NCBI RefSeq assembly: GCF_030506285.1
Contig: NZ_CP119422.1
Coordinates: 1,240,001-1,304,000 of the forward strand
Length of the DNA stretch: 64,000 nt
Origin: Catalinimonas niigatensis
GTDB lineage: Bacteria > Bacteroidota > Bacteroidia > Cytophagales > Cyclobacteriaceae
Reading direction: 5' to 3'
The notes under the pieces are model-generated. The model saw nothing but the letters and a program-made list of their open reading frames with translations, ran no database searches and was not told the DNA's origin. Of this stretch, positions 55,061 through 64,000 are shown piece after piece. A program made the translations under genes and the position numbers. Positions within the stretch are counted from its first letter, which is position 1; each line of letters starts with the position of its first letter.

Positions 55061-56452
55061 TCAAATATTCATCACATACTCGCTCCATCGGGTAATATCA
55101 TCTTCATAATGTGTAATCATTATCAGGGTTTTGTCTTTGTCCAGATACTTCTGCATATAGACACTTACGCGTTCTTTCTGTTGATCATCCAGAAACTGGA
55201 AAGGCTCGTCTAATAACAAAAGCTCCTTTTCTTCTAAAAAACACTGTATCAATAACAAAATCTGTAACTCTCCGGAAGAAAGCTGACTAAGAGGCTTACG
55301 CATAAAAGCCTCTGCCTGTAAGTATACTATCAACTCCTGAAGGGATGCTTCATCGTTTAGTTTTTGCCTGTTTTTTATGTAGTCAAATCCGGTATCGCTT
55401 ATGCCTCTGGGGTTAAGGAAACTAATCAGTTCGGGGCCCAGATAATTTACTCTCTTTTTGATATCCCAGATAGATTCACCGGTCCCTCTTCGTTTACCAA
55501 AGAGATAAATTTCCTGACTATATGCCAAAGGATGATCTGCATAGATCAAACTGAAAAGTGTTGTTTTACCCGAACCGTTAGCCCCGGTAAGTGCCCATCT
55601 TTCACCTTGACGTATCATCCAGTGAAAATTCTCTAAGATTACTTTTTGACCGTATTGTATACGCAGATTTTTCATCTCTACAATGGACTTACTGTCAGCT
55701 ACATCATCGTGATTTACTCTTTTTTGAGGTTTATCAGCTACACTCACTTTAGATGGCTGTATCGTTCTCTGCTGCTGTATACGGAAATTATTCAGGGTAA
55801 GCCTGCGGTTAATTACCTGCGGTAAATGATGGTAATGATCACTGAGTATAACCTGAATTCCCTTTTGATTGGCGATATGGTCAATGAAATCGCTGAGGTC
55901 TGCCCGACTCCTGCTATCCAGTCCTTCAAAAGGATAGTCAAGTAGCAGGAGCTTTGTCTGTCCTGCTAGAAGATGTTTAAGGATAAGCACTTTTTTAAAC
56001 TGCCCGTTGGATAAGCGCGTGAGCGGCAGATCCAGCAATGATGCTATGTTGAAACTAAGCGGTATCTCCAGTTCATGAAGCTGCTCCAGACCCTGTTCAA
56101 AAATTTCTTTTACCAGCGGAATGCTTTCGTTAAAAGATCCATAATAACGTTGCTGATAAAAAAGCCCATGATGCTTTTTGAGCAGGGAATGGGCTGCATG
56201 TGCAGGGATGTATTGAATATGGCTCCGCAATGCTTCGTAATAGCTATCCCAATCATGATCAAGAATAAAATTGTACCTGACTCTCCCTTGAGCTAGCTGA
56301 ACTTTACCTGCCAGCAACTCCAGCAATAAGGTTTTGCCACTACCATTGGCACCGCTGATCACCCAATGCTCGTCCTCTCGGATTGTCCAGCTAAAATCAT
56401 GAAAAAGCTTTTGTCCATATTTGATAATCTTTACATTTTGTATGTCTATCAT
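55061..56452 (-). CDS. Tandem ABC ATPase, ModF-like
   Basis: A 463-residue protein with two ABC ATPase domains in one chain and no membrane domain. Domain 1: Walker A GANGSGKT (34-41), signature LSNGQFKKV, Walker B LLLLDYPF. Domain 2: Walker A GANGSGKT (about 289-296), signature LSSGELQIL, Walker B LLLLDEPF. This is the ModF/PhrA type, proposed as a molybdate- or photorepair-linked protein in enterics; the role here is not clear and no ABC permease is nearby. The ATG at 56452 is chosen because MIDIQNVKIIKYGQKLF begins the conserved domain. Alternative: an ABC-F like regulator. Confidence 0.8.
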   Translation of the reverse strand: MIDIQNVKIIKYGQKLFHDFSWTIREDEHWVISGANGSGKTLLLELLAGKVQLAQGRVRYNFILDHDWDSYYEALRSHIQYIPAHAAHSLLKKHHGLFYQQRYYGSFNESIPLVKEIFEQGLEQLHELEIPLSFNIASLLDLPLTRLSNGQFKKVLILKHLLAGQTKLLLLDYPFEGLDSRSRADLSDFIDHIANQKGIQVILSDHYHHLPQVINRRLTLNNFRIQQQRTIQPSKVSVADKPQKRVNHDDVADSKSIVEMKNLRIQYGQKVILENFHWMIRQGERWALTGANGSGKTTLFSLIYADHPLAYSQEIYLFGKRRGTGESIWDIKKRVNYLGPELISFLNPRGISDTGFDYIKNRQKLNDEASLQELIVYLQAEAFMRKPLSQLSSGELQILLLIQCFLEEKELLLLDEPFQFLDDQQKERVSVYMQKYLDKDKTLIMITHYEDDITRWSEYVMNI

Positions 56453-56601
56453 AGACCAAAGATAAGGCTTTGTTTGCAAATGAGGGATAAGTCGCACAGC
56501 GGGCATATATCCTGACCAAACGCTTCCCAAGCTCTATGATAATTTAGACTCAATAATAATTAAAGGCCATAATCATCGGTTTTTGTTTCTATACCCAGGA
56601 T

Positions 56602-57771
56602 ATGACCAGAAAGTCATTCTTAAGGGAGGCAACTTTTAAACGTTATGTTTTTGTAATACCAAAATTCCAGTATATTAGAATCAAAACACCCCTGTCCGGC
56701 ATGGATACTACATTATTGCAGGATGAAATTGAGGAGATGGCCAACATAGGCAGTTACGAGGTTGATATCGCCAGCAATACCTGGCATGGCTCCCGAAACT
56801 TCATCAAAATCTTCGGCCTACCTCTTAAAGATCAATACACACTAGAAGAGTTTCAGGCTTTGGTGCATCCTGAAGATTTCCCTAAGGTGATGCAGGAGTA
56901 TAGGCATAGTCTGCTGCATAATGAAGATTTTAACTGCGATTACAGATGCATCAAACCCGATGGACAAGTCATCTACGTGCATAGCCGGAGTAAAGTGATT
57001 CGTTCTACAGATAACCTTCCCCTCAAAGTAATAGGCATCAAACAGGATATCACGGAGCTTAAGCTACAGGCATTGCAACTTGAGCGCTTAAATGAGCTAA
57101 ATCGTCAGAAGAGTGAAGTACTGGCGCATGTAGCCCATGACCTGAAAAGTCCTCTTAATGGCATTGAGGGCTTAATCTCTATCCTCAATACCAATCAGGA
57201 AACAGAGCAAAGTAAACTATGGGATCTGATGGAGAATGCCTGTATATATGCCTCTGAACTGGTAAGCGATCTGATAGAAATGTCAGAAATAGAAAGCATT
57301 ACAAAGGACATACCCAAACAAATGCTCAACATCAACGAGCTTTTACAGATTGCCATTGAACGTTTGGAAGTGATGGCCGACAAAAAAAAGATTAAGGTAC
57401 AAACATCTCTTTCAGACGATGCCCTGGTTCCGGTTAACCGGGTAAAAATGATCCGGGCTTTTACCAATCTTTTATCCAATGCCATCAAGTTTTCTCATGC
57501 TCAACAAAAGATTCAAATCAAAACGCGAAGATATAATCAGTTTCTTCATATCTGCATACAGGATGAAGGTATAGGAATGCATGCTAATGAAGTAAAGCAG
57601 TTGTTCCAAAGATTTTCGCCTGTCTCTCACAAAGGTACTTCCGGTGAAAAGTCCACCGGCTTAGGCTTGTACATTGTGAAACAGATCATAGACCTGCACG
57701 GAGGGAAAGTCTATGTGGAAAGCGAAATAAAAAAGGGATCTGCCTTTCATATCTACCTTCCATTGTCATGA
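56602..57771 (+). CDS. PAS-domain sensor histidine kinase
   Basis: A cytoplasmic histidine kinase of up to 389 residues. A PAS domain (about 45-155; IFGLPLKDQYTLEEFQALVHPEDFPKV) is followed by HisKA with the phospho-acceptor His179 in VAHDLKSPLNGIEGL, and an HATPase domain with N box LLSNAIKFSH, G1 DEGIGM and G2 STGLGLYIVKQI. No membrane segment or response regulator gene is seen nearby. An ATG at 56701 is an alternative start with no obvious ribosome binding site; the ATG at 56602 is preceded by AGGAT. The signal sensed cannot be told. Confidence 0.9.
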   Translation: MTRKSFLREATFKRYVFVIPKFQYIRIKTPLSGMDTTLLQDEIEEMANIGSYEVDIASNTWHGSRNFIKIFGLPLKDQYTLEEFQALVHPEDFPKVMQEYRHSLLHNEDFNCDYRCIKPDGQVIYVHSRSKVIRSTDNLPLKVIGIKQDITELKLQALQLERLNELNRQKSEVLAHVAHDLKSPLNGIEGLISILNTNQETEQSKLWDLMENACIYASELVSDLIEMSEIESITKDIPKQMLNINELLQIAIERLEVMADKKKIKVQTSLSDDALVPVNRVKMIRAFTNLLSNAIKFSHAQQKIQIKTRRYNQFLHICIQDEGIGMHANEVKQLFQRFSPVSHKGTSGEKSTGLGLYIVKQIIDLHGGKVYVESEIKKGSAFHIYLPLS

Positions 57772-57819
57772 ATAAACTCTAACGATCTCTTCACCATAAA
57801 GCGGTTGTTTCTTTTCTGC

Positions 57820-58425
57820 CTATTTTAATGTAGGCAGGTACCACTTAAACCTGACCGCCAGGAGCCTCAGTACAATTACAAAGAGCATGGCACCAAGTGT
57901 GCTGATGAGTTTTTCTACTCCCAGGTAACCTAACAAAAGAAAAACCAGCCCTCCCAACAGGCAAGCTGTCGCATAGATTTCGTTTCTAAAAATAAGCGGC
58001 ACCCGATTGGAAAAAATATCTCTGAGCACACCGCCAAATACTGCCGAAACGGTGCCCATCATAACGCCGATCAGAGGGGAAAGTCCGGCAGCCATGGTTT
58101 TCTGCAAACCCAGAATGGTAAATAATCCGATCCCTATGGCATCAAAGAGAAACATGGTTTTGTGCAGCTTCATGATTTGCTTTTTCATGAGAAAAGTAAC
58201 TAGAATACCTGCCAGAATTGTGTACAGGTAATGCAGGTTAAGCATCCAACCCACCGGCACACTCCCAATCAATACATCACGCACAGTACCTCCGCCCACT
58301 GCTGTAATGAAGGCGATCACTGACGCTCCAAAAGGGTCCATCTTTCTTTCGCTGGCAGTGATGATACCGCTCACGGCAAACACAAAGGTGCCAATAATTT
58401 CCAGTAGGTAAAGTAAATCTGTCAT
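57820..58425 (-). CDS. TRIC cation channel family (UPF0126) protein
   Basis: A 201-residue membrane protein with about seven hydrophobic segments. The glycine-rich motifs VSGIITASERKMDPFGAS, TAVGGGTVRDVLIG and GTVSAVFGGVLRDIFSNRVPLIF, repeated in the two halves, are diagnostic of the bacterial TRIC-type trimeric cation channels (YicG/YvgT-like). The gene converges with the histidine kinase, leaving 48 bases between them. Confidence 0.9.
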   Translation of the reverse strand: MTDLLYLLEIIGTFVFAVSGIITASERKMDPFGASVIAFITAVGGGTVRDVLIGSVPVGWMLNLHYLYTILAGILVTFLMKKQIMKLHKTMFLFDAIGIGLFTILGLQKTMAAGLSPLIGVMMGTVSAVFGGVLRDIFSNRVPLIFRNEIYATACLLGGLVFLLLGYLGVEKLISTLGAMLFVIVLRLLAVRFKWYLPTLK

Positions 58426-58583
58426 CGCTGCGCAATTTGATAAAAATCACGCATACTATGGCTGTACATCTACATTAATTACAGCACACTATTTCCCTAC
58501 CACCTGCTGCATATACTTTTGCTTTTCTGTGAGGTATAAACTTGATATATTGCCCGATCATTTAGCTTTTAATTTTTATTCCA

Positions 58584-59558
58584 ATGGCTTCTGTTTTTTT
58601 AATCTCCGATAAGTTTCTTTTCGCAGCAATCCTTTTCTGTTTTGTCTTCTTCTCGTTGCCTTTGCAGGCACAGCCCATGCAGGTGATCATTGATGCCGAC
58701 ACCGGTAATGAAATGGATGATCTGTATGCCATCGTGGGTGCCATCTTATCAGAAGATATGGATGTGATCGGGCTGAGCTCTGCGCATTTCAACAATGCCC
58801 AACTCCTCACCGACAGCATGTGGCATATTTATCCTACCGCCAATATCAATACGCTTGAAATCAGTCAGCAACTCAACGAAGAACTTTTACAAGCGATAGA
58901 CAGAGAAGACATTCCTCATCCGGAAGGAGCTAACCGTATGCTGGGCTATGCCTGGGGATACTACAAAGGTGCTCCCCTCCCCTCTTCGGCTGCCACTGAT
59001 TTTATCATTGCACAAGCCAATCAAGTGGCTGAAGGTGAAAAACTGACTGTAGTCTGTCTGGGCGCTGTGACCAACGTAGCCACAGCCATAGAACTCGCCC
59101 CTGAAATTGCCACTAAGCTTTCTGTTTACCTTTTAGGAATGTCTTATGATGTGGAAAATGGTATCTGGAACAAAAATGAATTCAATGTGCGCAATGACCT
59201 CAATGGGATGGACCGCTTGCTTGCCAACGAAGCGCTGGAACTCTATGTAATGCCTGCCAGTACCAGTAGCAGCCTGAAGTTTGGCCAGGAGAAATCATTG
59301 AAAAAGCTCAAAACTATCCAGCATCCGGTCAGTGATATTCTTGCCCGCCGATGGGCTGAAGTAAGTGCTGACAAACAGTGGACGATGTGGGACCTTGCCT
59401 TAATAGAAGCAATGATTCATCCGGAAACGGCTACCCTGGAAGAGCGACTATCCCCCGCTGAAAATGGTGGACGCCCGATTCAGGTGTATACCGAAATTAA
59501 ACCGCAGCAAATGGAAGCCAATTTCTGGAAAAGTCTGGAGCAAAAGCTGGGAAAATGA
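58584..59558 (+). CDS. Secreted nucleoside hydrolase-like protein
   Basis: A 324-residue protein of the inosine-uridine nucleoside hydrolase (IunH) fold. A signal peptide (about 1-29, ending LQAQ) shows it is exported. The Ca-binding motif is DADTGNEMDD (Asp37, 39, 45, 46), a variant of DxDxGxxxDD, followed by VIGLSSAHFNNAQL and, later, AVTNVATAIELAPEIA and EFNVRNDLNG. The activity on ribonucleosides is probable but not certain; related exported members act on nicotinamide riboside or other ribosides. It is divergent from the TRIC gene and stands alone. Confidence 0.85.
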   Translation: MASVFLISDKFLFAAILFCFVFFSLPLQAQPMQVIIDADTGNEMDDLYAIVGAILSEDMDVIGLSSAHFNNAQLLTDSMWHIYPTANINTLEISQQLNEELLQAIDREDIPHPEGANRMLGYAWGYYKGAPLPSSAATDFIIAQANQVAEGEKLTVVCLGAVTNVATAIELAPEIATKLSVYLLGMSYDVENGIWNKNEFNVRNDLNGMDRLLANEALELYVMPASTSSSLKFGQEKSLKKLKTIQHPVSDILARRWAEVSADKQWTMWDLALIEAMIHPETATLEERLSPAENGGRPIQVYTEIKPQQMEANFWKSLEQKLGK

Positions 59559-59812
59559 CTATACTGAAGGGAAGTCTCATTGCGAACATCATTCTGTTAG
59601 GACTTTTTGTATCAAATAAGCCTAGCAATCAGGAATAATTCATTTTAGATCATACATTTAATATTACTCTTTGGATGTATCCTAAAAGCAATGGGGCAAT
59701 CTTTCAAACTCACAATACCAGCATTCCTTTTTCTTTGATACTGTGTTCGCCTTCCATTTTTTTCTTGCCGGACTTTCAATACCAGCAATTCTCTACTGCT
59801 TTATTATTCTAT

Positions 59813-60643
59813 TTATTCTATTAATTCAGCTCTATATCTTGCAGAATAATTTTCAGGATAAATTAAATGCGTTCCATCATAAAATTTTGTGCTATCTAAA
59901 TAGGTAATTTTATTGAAGTAATCTTTGAATTCTTGCTCAAGATCACATTTTGAAGCTTCATCTACATCCATTTTTTTGATCTCATCCTTATGCTCAATAC
60001 TCGTTGGAGGGGGTAAAACATTCAGTTCAAAATCGTACTGAATAGACAGCTCTTTAATCTTATCTAAATATTCTATTGAGACAGGAGATAAAAAAGTATA
60101 ATCTTTTTGGTCTACTAAATCAATTTCAGGAGCCCAGGGAGTGACAAAAATATGTGGTACTTGAGCAAATTGATGATATGGAATTTTCCTGATTTGTTCT
60201 TTTACAGTCTCTGTAAATAATGATGAGTATTCTGAATTATTAAATGGTTTTATGAAATAATGATAGGTATATTTTTGATCCAAATTGTTCTGAAAAGAGA
60301 AAGGAGTAAAAATCATAATGAGCTCATCTATCTCATTTCCTGCTTTTAGATAGTTGTTTAGCAACAAATACTGCCCAACGATTCCAATCGCCTGATTGCT
60401 TGCCAGGGAGTTTATTTCGTGGTTATTTGATTTGATAGGAAAAAGTTGCCTGCCCACACTATCACCAATGAGTAATGTTTTGGATTTGTTTTTTTTCTTG
60501 CTCTTAGCTATTGAATAGTAAATATCATTTCCAGGATAACCAATGAGATACAAATCAGTAATTGCCATTATTATTGAAAGAGACTCAATGACAACAACCG
60601 CTAACAATAAAAATAGAAGGGTTCTTTTGATAAAAATTTTCAT
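59813..60643 (-). CDS. SGNH-fold membrane-anchored protein, partner of MBOAT
   Basis: A 276-residue protein with one N-terminal membrane segment (LLFLLLAVVVIESLSIIM) and an SGNH hydrolase/acetyltransferase-like part: GDSVGRQL (Ser62) and DGTHLIYPEN near residue 255 supply the catalytic Ser and the Asp-His pair. It starts six bases after the upstream MBOAT gene and is certainly co-transcribed. By analogy with AlgX/AlgJ, DltD and PatB, it probably transfers or removes acyl groups on a polymer outside the cytoplasm. The acceptor is unknown. Confidence 0.8.
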   Translation of the reverse strand: MKIFIKRTLLFLLLAVVVIESLSIIMAITDLYLIGYPGNDIYYSIAKSKKKNKSKTLLIGDSVGRQLFPIKSNNHEINSLASNQAIGIVGQYLLLNNYLKAGNEIDELIMIFTPFSFQNNLDQKYTYHYFIKPFNNSEYSSLFTETVKEQIRKIPYHQFAQVPHIFVTPWAPEIDLVDQKDYTFLSPVSIEYLDKIKELSIQYDFELNVLPPPTSIEHKDEIKKMDVDEASKCDLEQEFKDYFNKITYLDSTKFYDGTHLIYPENYSARYRAELIE

Positions 60644-60649
60644 ATCTGA

Positions 60650-62098
60650 TTAAAATTGAAAGTAGATAAAGCCCTGTTGGTCTCCCTGGAACCAGAATAT
60701 TAAAAAAACAATACTTAGATAATAGACCCACCTAATTGATCTTTTTCTCTTTAGCAAAGCATCAGCAATAGCATATTGTCCTTCTCTACCTTTCCATTCA
60801 GTTAAGACAAAAAACATTACCAGTAATACGGTTGAAAAAGCCCCTTGCCTTCCGGCAAAATCAGGAACTGTCAAAAGCGAAGGAGACAGAATTTCAGAGA
60901 TATAACTTATTGCGTGCTCTATGCTACTAGCCCTAAAAAATATCCAGGCAAAAACAGTTAGACTGAACGTTATTAATATTAAAGAAAGTTCTTTTAATGA
61001 AGGCAAAGATTTTCCCTGTGCTACAGTTTCCAAATGGTTTCTGTTGTTATTAGTCAGTAACAGCGGTAAAAAATAAATCGCGTTTAACGCTCCCCAAACG
61101 ATGAATGTCCAGTTGGCACCGTGCCAAAATCCACTAACAATAAAAATGATAAAAGTGTTTCTCACTTTCATCAGAGTGCCACCGCGACTTCCACCCAATG
61201 GTATATATAAATAATCTCTAAACCAGGTTGACAAGGAGATGTGCCAACGCCTCCAAAATTCCGCTATATCTCTTGAGAAGTATGGGTAGTTAAAGTTTTG
61301 CATCAAGTCAAAACCGAATAATCGGGAAGTACCTATTGCTATATCTGAATAACCTGAGAAATCACCATAAATTTGAAAGGTGAAGAATAGGGCACCCAAA
61401 ACCAATGTGCTTCCTGAATAGTCAGATGAATTATTAAAAATTAAATTTGCGTATTCAGCACAATTATCGGCAATTACAATTTTCTTAAATAAACCCCAAA
61501 GTATTTGCCGCATTCCGTCAACGGCCTTTGAATAATCAAAAGTCCGCTTTTCATAAAATTGCGGCAATAAATGGGTTGCTCTTTCAATAGGACCAGCAAC
61601 CAACTGGGGAAAGAAACTCACAAATGCTGAAAAGGTAATGAAGTCTCTCGCTGGCTCAAGTCTTCGTTTGTAAACGTCTATCGTGTAGCTCAATGTCTGA
61701 AAGGTATAGAAGCTTATTCCTACCGGCAAAATGATATTTAGAGAATTAGCTTGTATTTCTTGTCCAAAAAATGAAAAGGCTGTAATAAAATTATCCAGGA
61801 AAAAATTATAATATTTGAAAAAACCTAAGAAGCCAAGGTTTACTAATATACTTGTCCATAGAAGAATCATTCTATGTAGTAAGTTATTGACTACCTTGAG
61901 TCTTTGACCCACTGAATAATCAACCAAAGTGCTGAAAAAAATCAGAGACAGGAATCGCCAGTCCCACCAACCATAAAAAAAGTAGCTGGCAGCCACGATC
62001 AGAAAATTTTGAAGTTTAAGATTTTTATTGGTTACAAACCAATAAAGCACAAAAACTATGGGTAGAAAAATTGCAAAGTCAAGTGAATTGAAAAGCAT
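60650..62098 (-). CDS. MBOAT family O-acyltransferase
   Basis: A 482-residue polytopic membrane O-acyltransferase of the AlgI/PatA group. Diagnostic segments: NYPYFSRDIAEFWRRWHISLSTWFRDYLYIPLGG (split here at FSRDIAEFWRRWHISL and STWFRDYLYIPLGG) and the catalytic His at about residue 327 in FWHGANWTFIVWG. It would move acyl groups, usually acetyl, across the membrane to the SGNH partner encoded downstream. Targets of this group include alginate, peptidoglycan or cell-wall teichoic acid; no polysaccharide genes are seen next to it. Confidence 0.93.
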   Translation of the reverse strand: MLFNSLDFAIFLPIVFVLYWFVTNKNLKLQNFLIVAASYFFYGWWDWRFLSLIFFSTLVDYSVGQRLKVVNNLLHRMILLWTSILVNLGFLGFFKYYNFFLDNFITAFSFFGQEIQANSLNIILPVGISFYTFQTLSYTIDVYKRRLEPARDFITFSAFVSFFPQLVAGPIERATHLLPQFYEKRTFDYSKAVDGMRQILWGLFKKIVIADNCAEYANLIFNNSSDYSGSTLVLGALFFTFQIYGDFSGYSDIAIGTSRLFGFDLMQNFNYPYFSRDIAEFWRRWHISLSTWFRDYLYIPLGGSRGGTLMKVRNTFIIFIVSGFWHGANWTFIVWGALNAIYFLPLLLTNNNRNHLETVAQGKSLPSLKELSLILITFSLTVFAWIFFRASSIEHAISYISEILSPSLLTVPDFAGRQGAFSTVLLVMFFVLTEWKGREGQYAIADALLKRKRSIRWVYYLSIVFLIFWFQGDQQGFIYFQF

Positions 62099-62718
62099 AA
62101 ATTCTGTCTAGGTATTTATTATTACAACCTTCTTTCTTTTATCATAATGCCTAAATCCTGAGGGTGTGTTGGTCTCCCCTAATTTGAGAACATCAACTAT
62201 TTTTTTATTTAGCCAATTGATACAGGCTCAATTACCCACTCCTGTTTTTTTATATGTTTATTTGAGATTGTTGGAAGACTTTGCTTAAGCCTTCTTCATG
62301 CATGACATCTATTCTACTTCCTTGCTTTCTTCACTTAGCATGACACTTACTACTGTTATATGCTAACTATCAAAAAATGCAACAGTGAAGTATGGTTAGA
62401 CTTTCGCTAGGGGAAAAAAGTGCGTCCCATAAGCTTTTTTCACAGTAACATTCTAAAAGTGCAAATGTAACATCATTCCTAGGATTTTACCTATAAAAAA
62501 ATACGATTTGTATGTCAGTTTTTGCTTTCATAAAAAAAATTATAATTGAAGTGGGAATGCAGCAATAAAAAAATACACATCGTACTGATCAGGACACTTT
62601 GAATTAGATTTGGATGAACTGATGAAGCATTAACAAGTAAAAGAAGTGCTGCAAACTGTATATACTTCTTTATCAAAAATACTTTTCTACAATATCCTAT
62701 CCTGCTTCTACTACATGA
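62099..62718. other. Intergenic region upstream of the acyltransferase operon
   Basis: A 620-base stretch with no supported gene or repeat. It must contain the promoter of the minus-strand acyltransferase operon at its left end. Confidence 0.45.
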
Positions 62719-62979
62719 TTACAACAGTACGTCTATACTGACTTCGTCCAGATATTTTAACAGATTTTCAGTTCTTAAAAGAGGGTCTATACTGATTATT
62801 TCCCGAACCCGCCTGTCAAAGACCAGTTCCACATAAAATCCATCTACCAGGTACAGATGATAGCTGTATTCACTGGCTGTTTGCGTGGCCAGTAGGTTTC
62901 CATATAGCCAGGTATATTTGGTGCGGTGGTTTTCTGAGAGTTGGCAAAAGCTGTTTAATGTCAATTTACTATCTTCCAT
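62719..62979 (-). CDS. Small hypothetical protein
   Basis: An 86-residue protein of unknown function (LTLNSFCQLSENHRTKYTWLYG ... YHLYLVDGFYVELVFDRRVREIISIDPLL ... YLDEVSIDVLL). It is mixed helix and strand, with no signal or membrane segment. Its open frame and ordinary composition favour a real gene. No neighbour explains it. Confidence 0.6.
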   Translation of the reverse strand: MEDSKLTLNSFCQLSENHRTKYTWLYGNLLATQTASEYSYHLYLVDGFYVELVFDRRVREIISIDPLLRTENLLKYLDEVSIDVLL

Positions 62980-63522
62980 CTCTTAATTCATTTAGAGAAG
63001 TTCAAAAACAAAGGCAAAATGCATATCACTTGCCTGTCAGGAGTCTTAACCCATATTTACATCATGCATAAGCAATGCAAATAGGATTTGTTTCTACTCT
63101 TGGTTATACTTCAAGCAAAAATGTAACCATTTCACGCAGGAGATAGCTCCAAAGCAAGGTGTAAAACCTCCTCTGAATGTTTACTTTTTATGATTAGTTC
63201 TATGTTTTCTCCCTGCCATCCGGGAAAAGGCTTTATGATTTTAGGCTATACAGTTGCTGCCTTCGCTTTTCTTTGAAGGCACATTGAGGAAATGTATAGG
63301 GGCCGCCTAGGCTTTGATTTGCATATTATTCTGAGCAGTCTTGCCTTCTGGTAGCACTCCTGAAATTATCAACCAGCTTCTCAACCACTGATGCAGAGGC
63401 TTTTACATTTCTACCACTCCACCGGGAACAGAATGACGCCCAAGCTTTTAAAGCACCACTTAGAAAACCGACCTTGCATAGAGTCTATTTAAGATAATTC
63501 AAGGATGATTATTTGCGTATCG
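62980..63522. other. Intergenic region before the group II intron
   Basis: No credible complete gene. A minus-strand frame near 63330-63490 (about 50 codons, no start) reads like a protein remnant (ALKAWASFCSRWSGRNVK) but I cannot place it. Confidence 0.4.
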
Positions 63523-64000
63523 TTAGCTCAAGAAATTAATTGAGTTTCTTAATATGAGGAATGCCGCCGTAGGGTAGAGCCTGGTAGCCCCCTCATCAAA
63601 CCGGACTTGAAGTTTTCCCTCATCCGGCTTACCGATAGAGTTCTTCATGAAGCTTTCGCAAGCGTTTTCAGACGCGCATACTTTCGCTTCGGCGATCCGA
63701 TCCAAGTCCAGCAGATTCTTGTAAGCTACAAGATTTCTGTAAGGTCGCTGGCGTAGCGACTTGTGCGCTTGTCTCCCTTTGTTCTTCAGCCATTTGTACA
63801 GCTTGTAATTCAGATGTCTAACCATAACCCTTACTGTTCCCCAGATATAGGCTACTTTGTTAATGGAGAAGTAATTTAACCATCCTATCAGCAGTTCATT
63901 GAGTTTGTACACAACCCATTCTATCTTCCAGTGTCTCCGTTTGGCTAATAGCTCACGGATTTTGGTAAACAGCTTAGATCGTGACTTCTGACTCGGTTTT
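63523..64000 (-). CDS. ltrA: Group II intron reverse transcriptase/maturase, C-terminal part
   Basis: The frame enters from the right edge and shows the maturase-specific domain X: KSRSKLFTKIRELLAKRRHW, then EWVVYKLNELLIGWLNYFSI, followed by a basic tail (YKLYKWLKNKGRQAHKSLRQRPYRNLV). The reverse transcriptase domain proper lies outside the window. The open frame continues through the intron RNA domain V (63598-63629), so the last roughly 30 codons are probably not protein and the true stop or a frameshift lies earlier. Confidence 0.8.
   Translation of the reverse strand, partial: KPSQKSRSKLFTKIRELLAKRRHWKIEWVVYKLNELLIGWLNYFSINKVAYIWGTVRVMVRHLNYKLYKWLKNKGRQAHKSLRQRPYRNLVAYKNLLDLDRIAEAKVCASENACESFMKNSIGKPDEGKLQVRFDEGATRLYPTAAFLILRNSINFLS
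63565..63629 (-). ncRNA. Group II intron domains V and VI (3' end)
   Basis: On the minus strand, AGCCGGATGAGGGAAAACTT continuing to CAAGTCCGGTTT (63598-63629) forms the 32-34 base hairpin of domain V with its AGCC start and GAAA-like loop. A second stem GGGGGCTACCAGGCTC follows (domain VI). The splice site should lie within about 10 bases of 63565. Confidence 0.7.

Overview
The window looks like a Bacteroidota chromosome, most likely a free-living member of the Cytophagales. It carries two SusC/SusD pairs each with its own ECF sigma factor and FecR anti-sigma factor, a GH92 mannosidase, a protease with a type IX secretion C-terminal domain, and many Bacteroidota-type lipoproteins. Assignments come from reading motifs and gene order; no database search was run. 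No rRNA, tRNA or CRISPR array was recognised.

Region 1-4070: the 5' part of a neutral zinc metallopeptidase, a secreted alpha/beta hydrolase and a mitochondrial-type aconitase with a clear terminator. Region 4072-7348: the most unusual part, an array of gene cassettes reading on the minus strand. Each complete cassette starts and ends with matching inverted bases, and the junctions fold like integron attC sites. No integrase is visible, so it resembles a cluster of attC sites lacking an integrase (CALIN). Cargo includes two lipoproteins, an orphan soluble protein, a two-gene overlapping pair with an immunity-protein flavour, and a rifamycin ADP-ribosyltransferase (arr) at the distal end. Region 7349-8655: exact 42-bp period degenerate repeats next to an orphan helical protein.

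Region 8856-12180: an MFS transporter and a thiamine-diphosphate enzyme (YdaP/pyruvate-oxidase-like). Region 12606-24773 (minus strand): ECF sigma, FecR, SusC with STN domain, SusD, then a 1067-residue fusion of SGNH hydrolase, PVC-type dehydrogenase, HEAT repeats and cytochrome c, a ThuA-like protein and a sugar isomerase-like TIM barrel, closed by a terminator. It reads as one inducible uptake and oxidation unit for a carbohydrate-like compound. Region 25012-30522: a giant M6 metalloprotease with leucine-rich and repeated Ig-like domains and a sorting domain.

Region 31183-35681: MsrA, a small membrane protein, a class V aminotransferase broken by an in-frame TAG just after its PLP lysine, an RRM RNA-binding protein and a complete IS630-family element with a programmed -1 frameshift. 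Region 35872-45237: second sigma/FecR/SusC/SusD unit followed by a separately transcribed GH92 enzyme, probably for mannose-rich glycans. Region 45514-62979: mostly housekeeping and envelope genes (VOC protein, cupin, TonB-dependent receptor, two secreted proteins with internal duplications, DUF1206 protein, ModF-like tandem ABC ATPase, PAS histidine kinase, TRIC-type channel, secreted nucleoside hydrolase, MBOAT acyltransferase with SGNH partner). The right edge (63523-64000) is the 3' end of a group II intron with its maturase domain.
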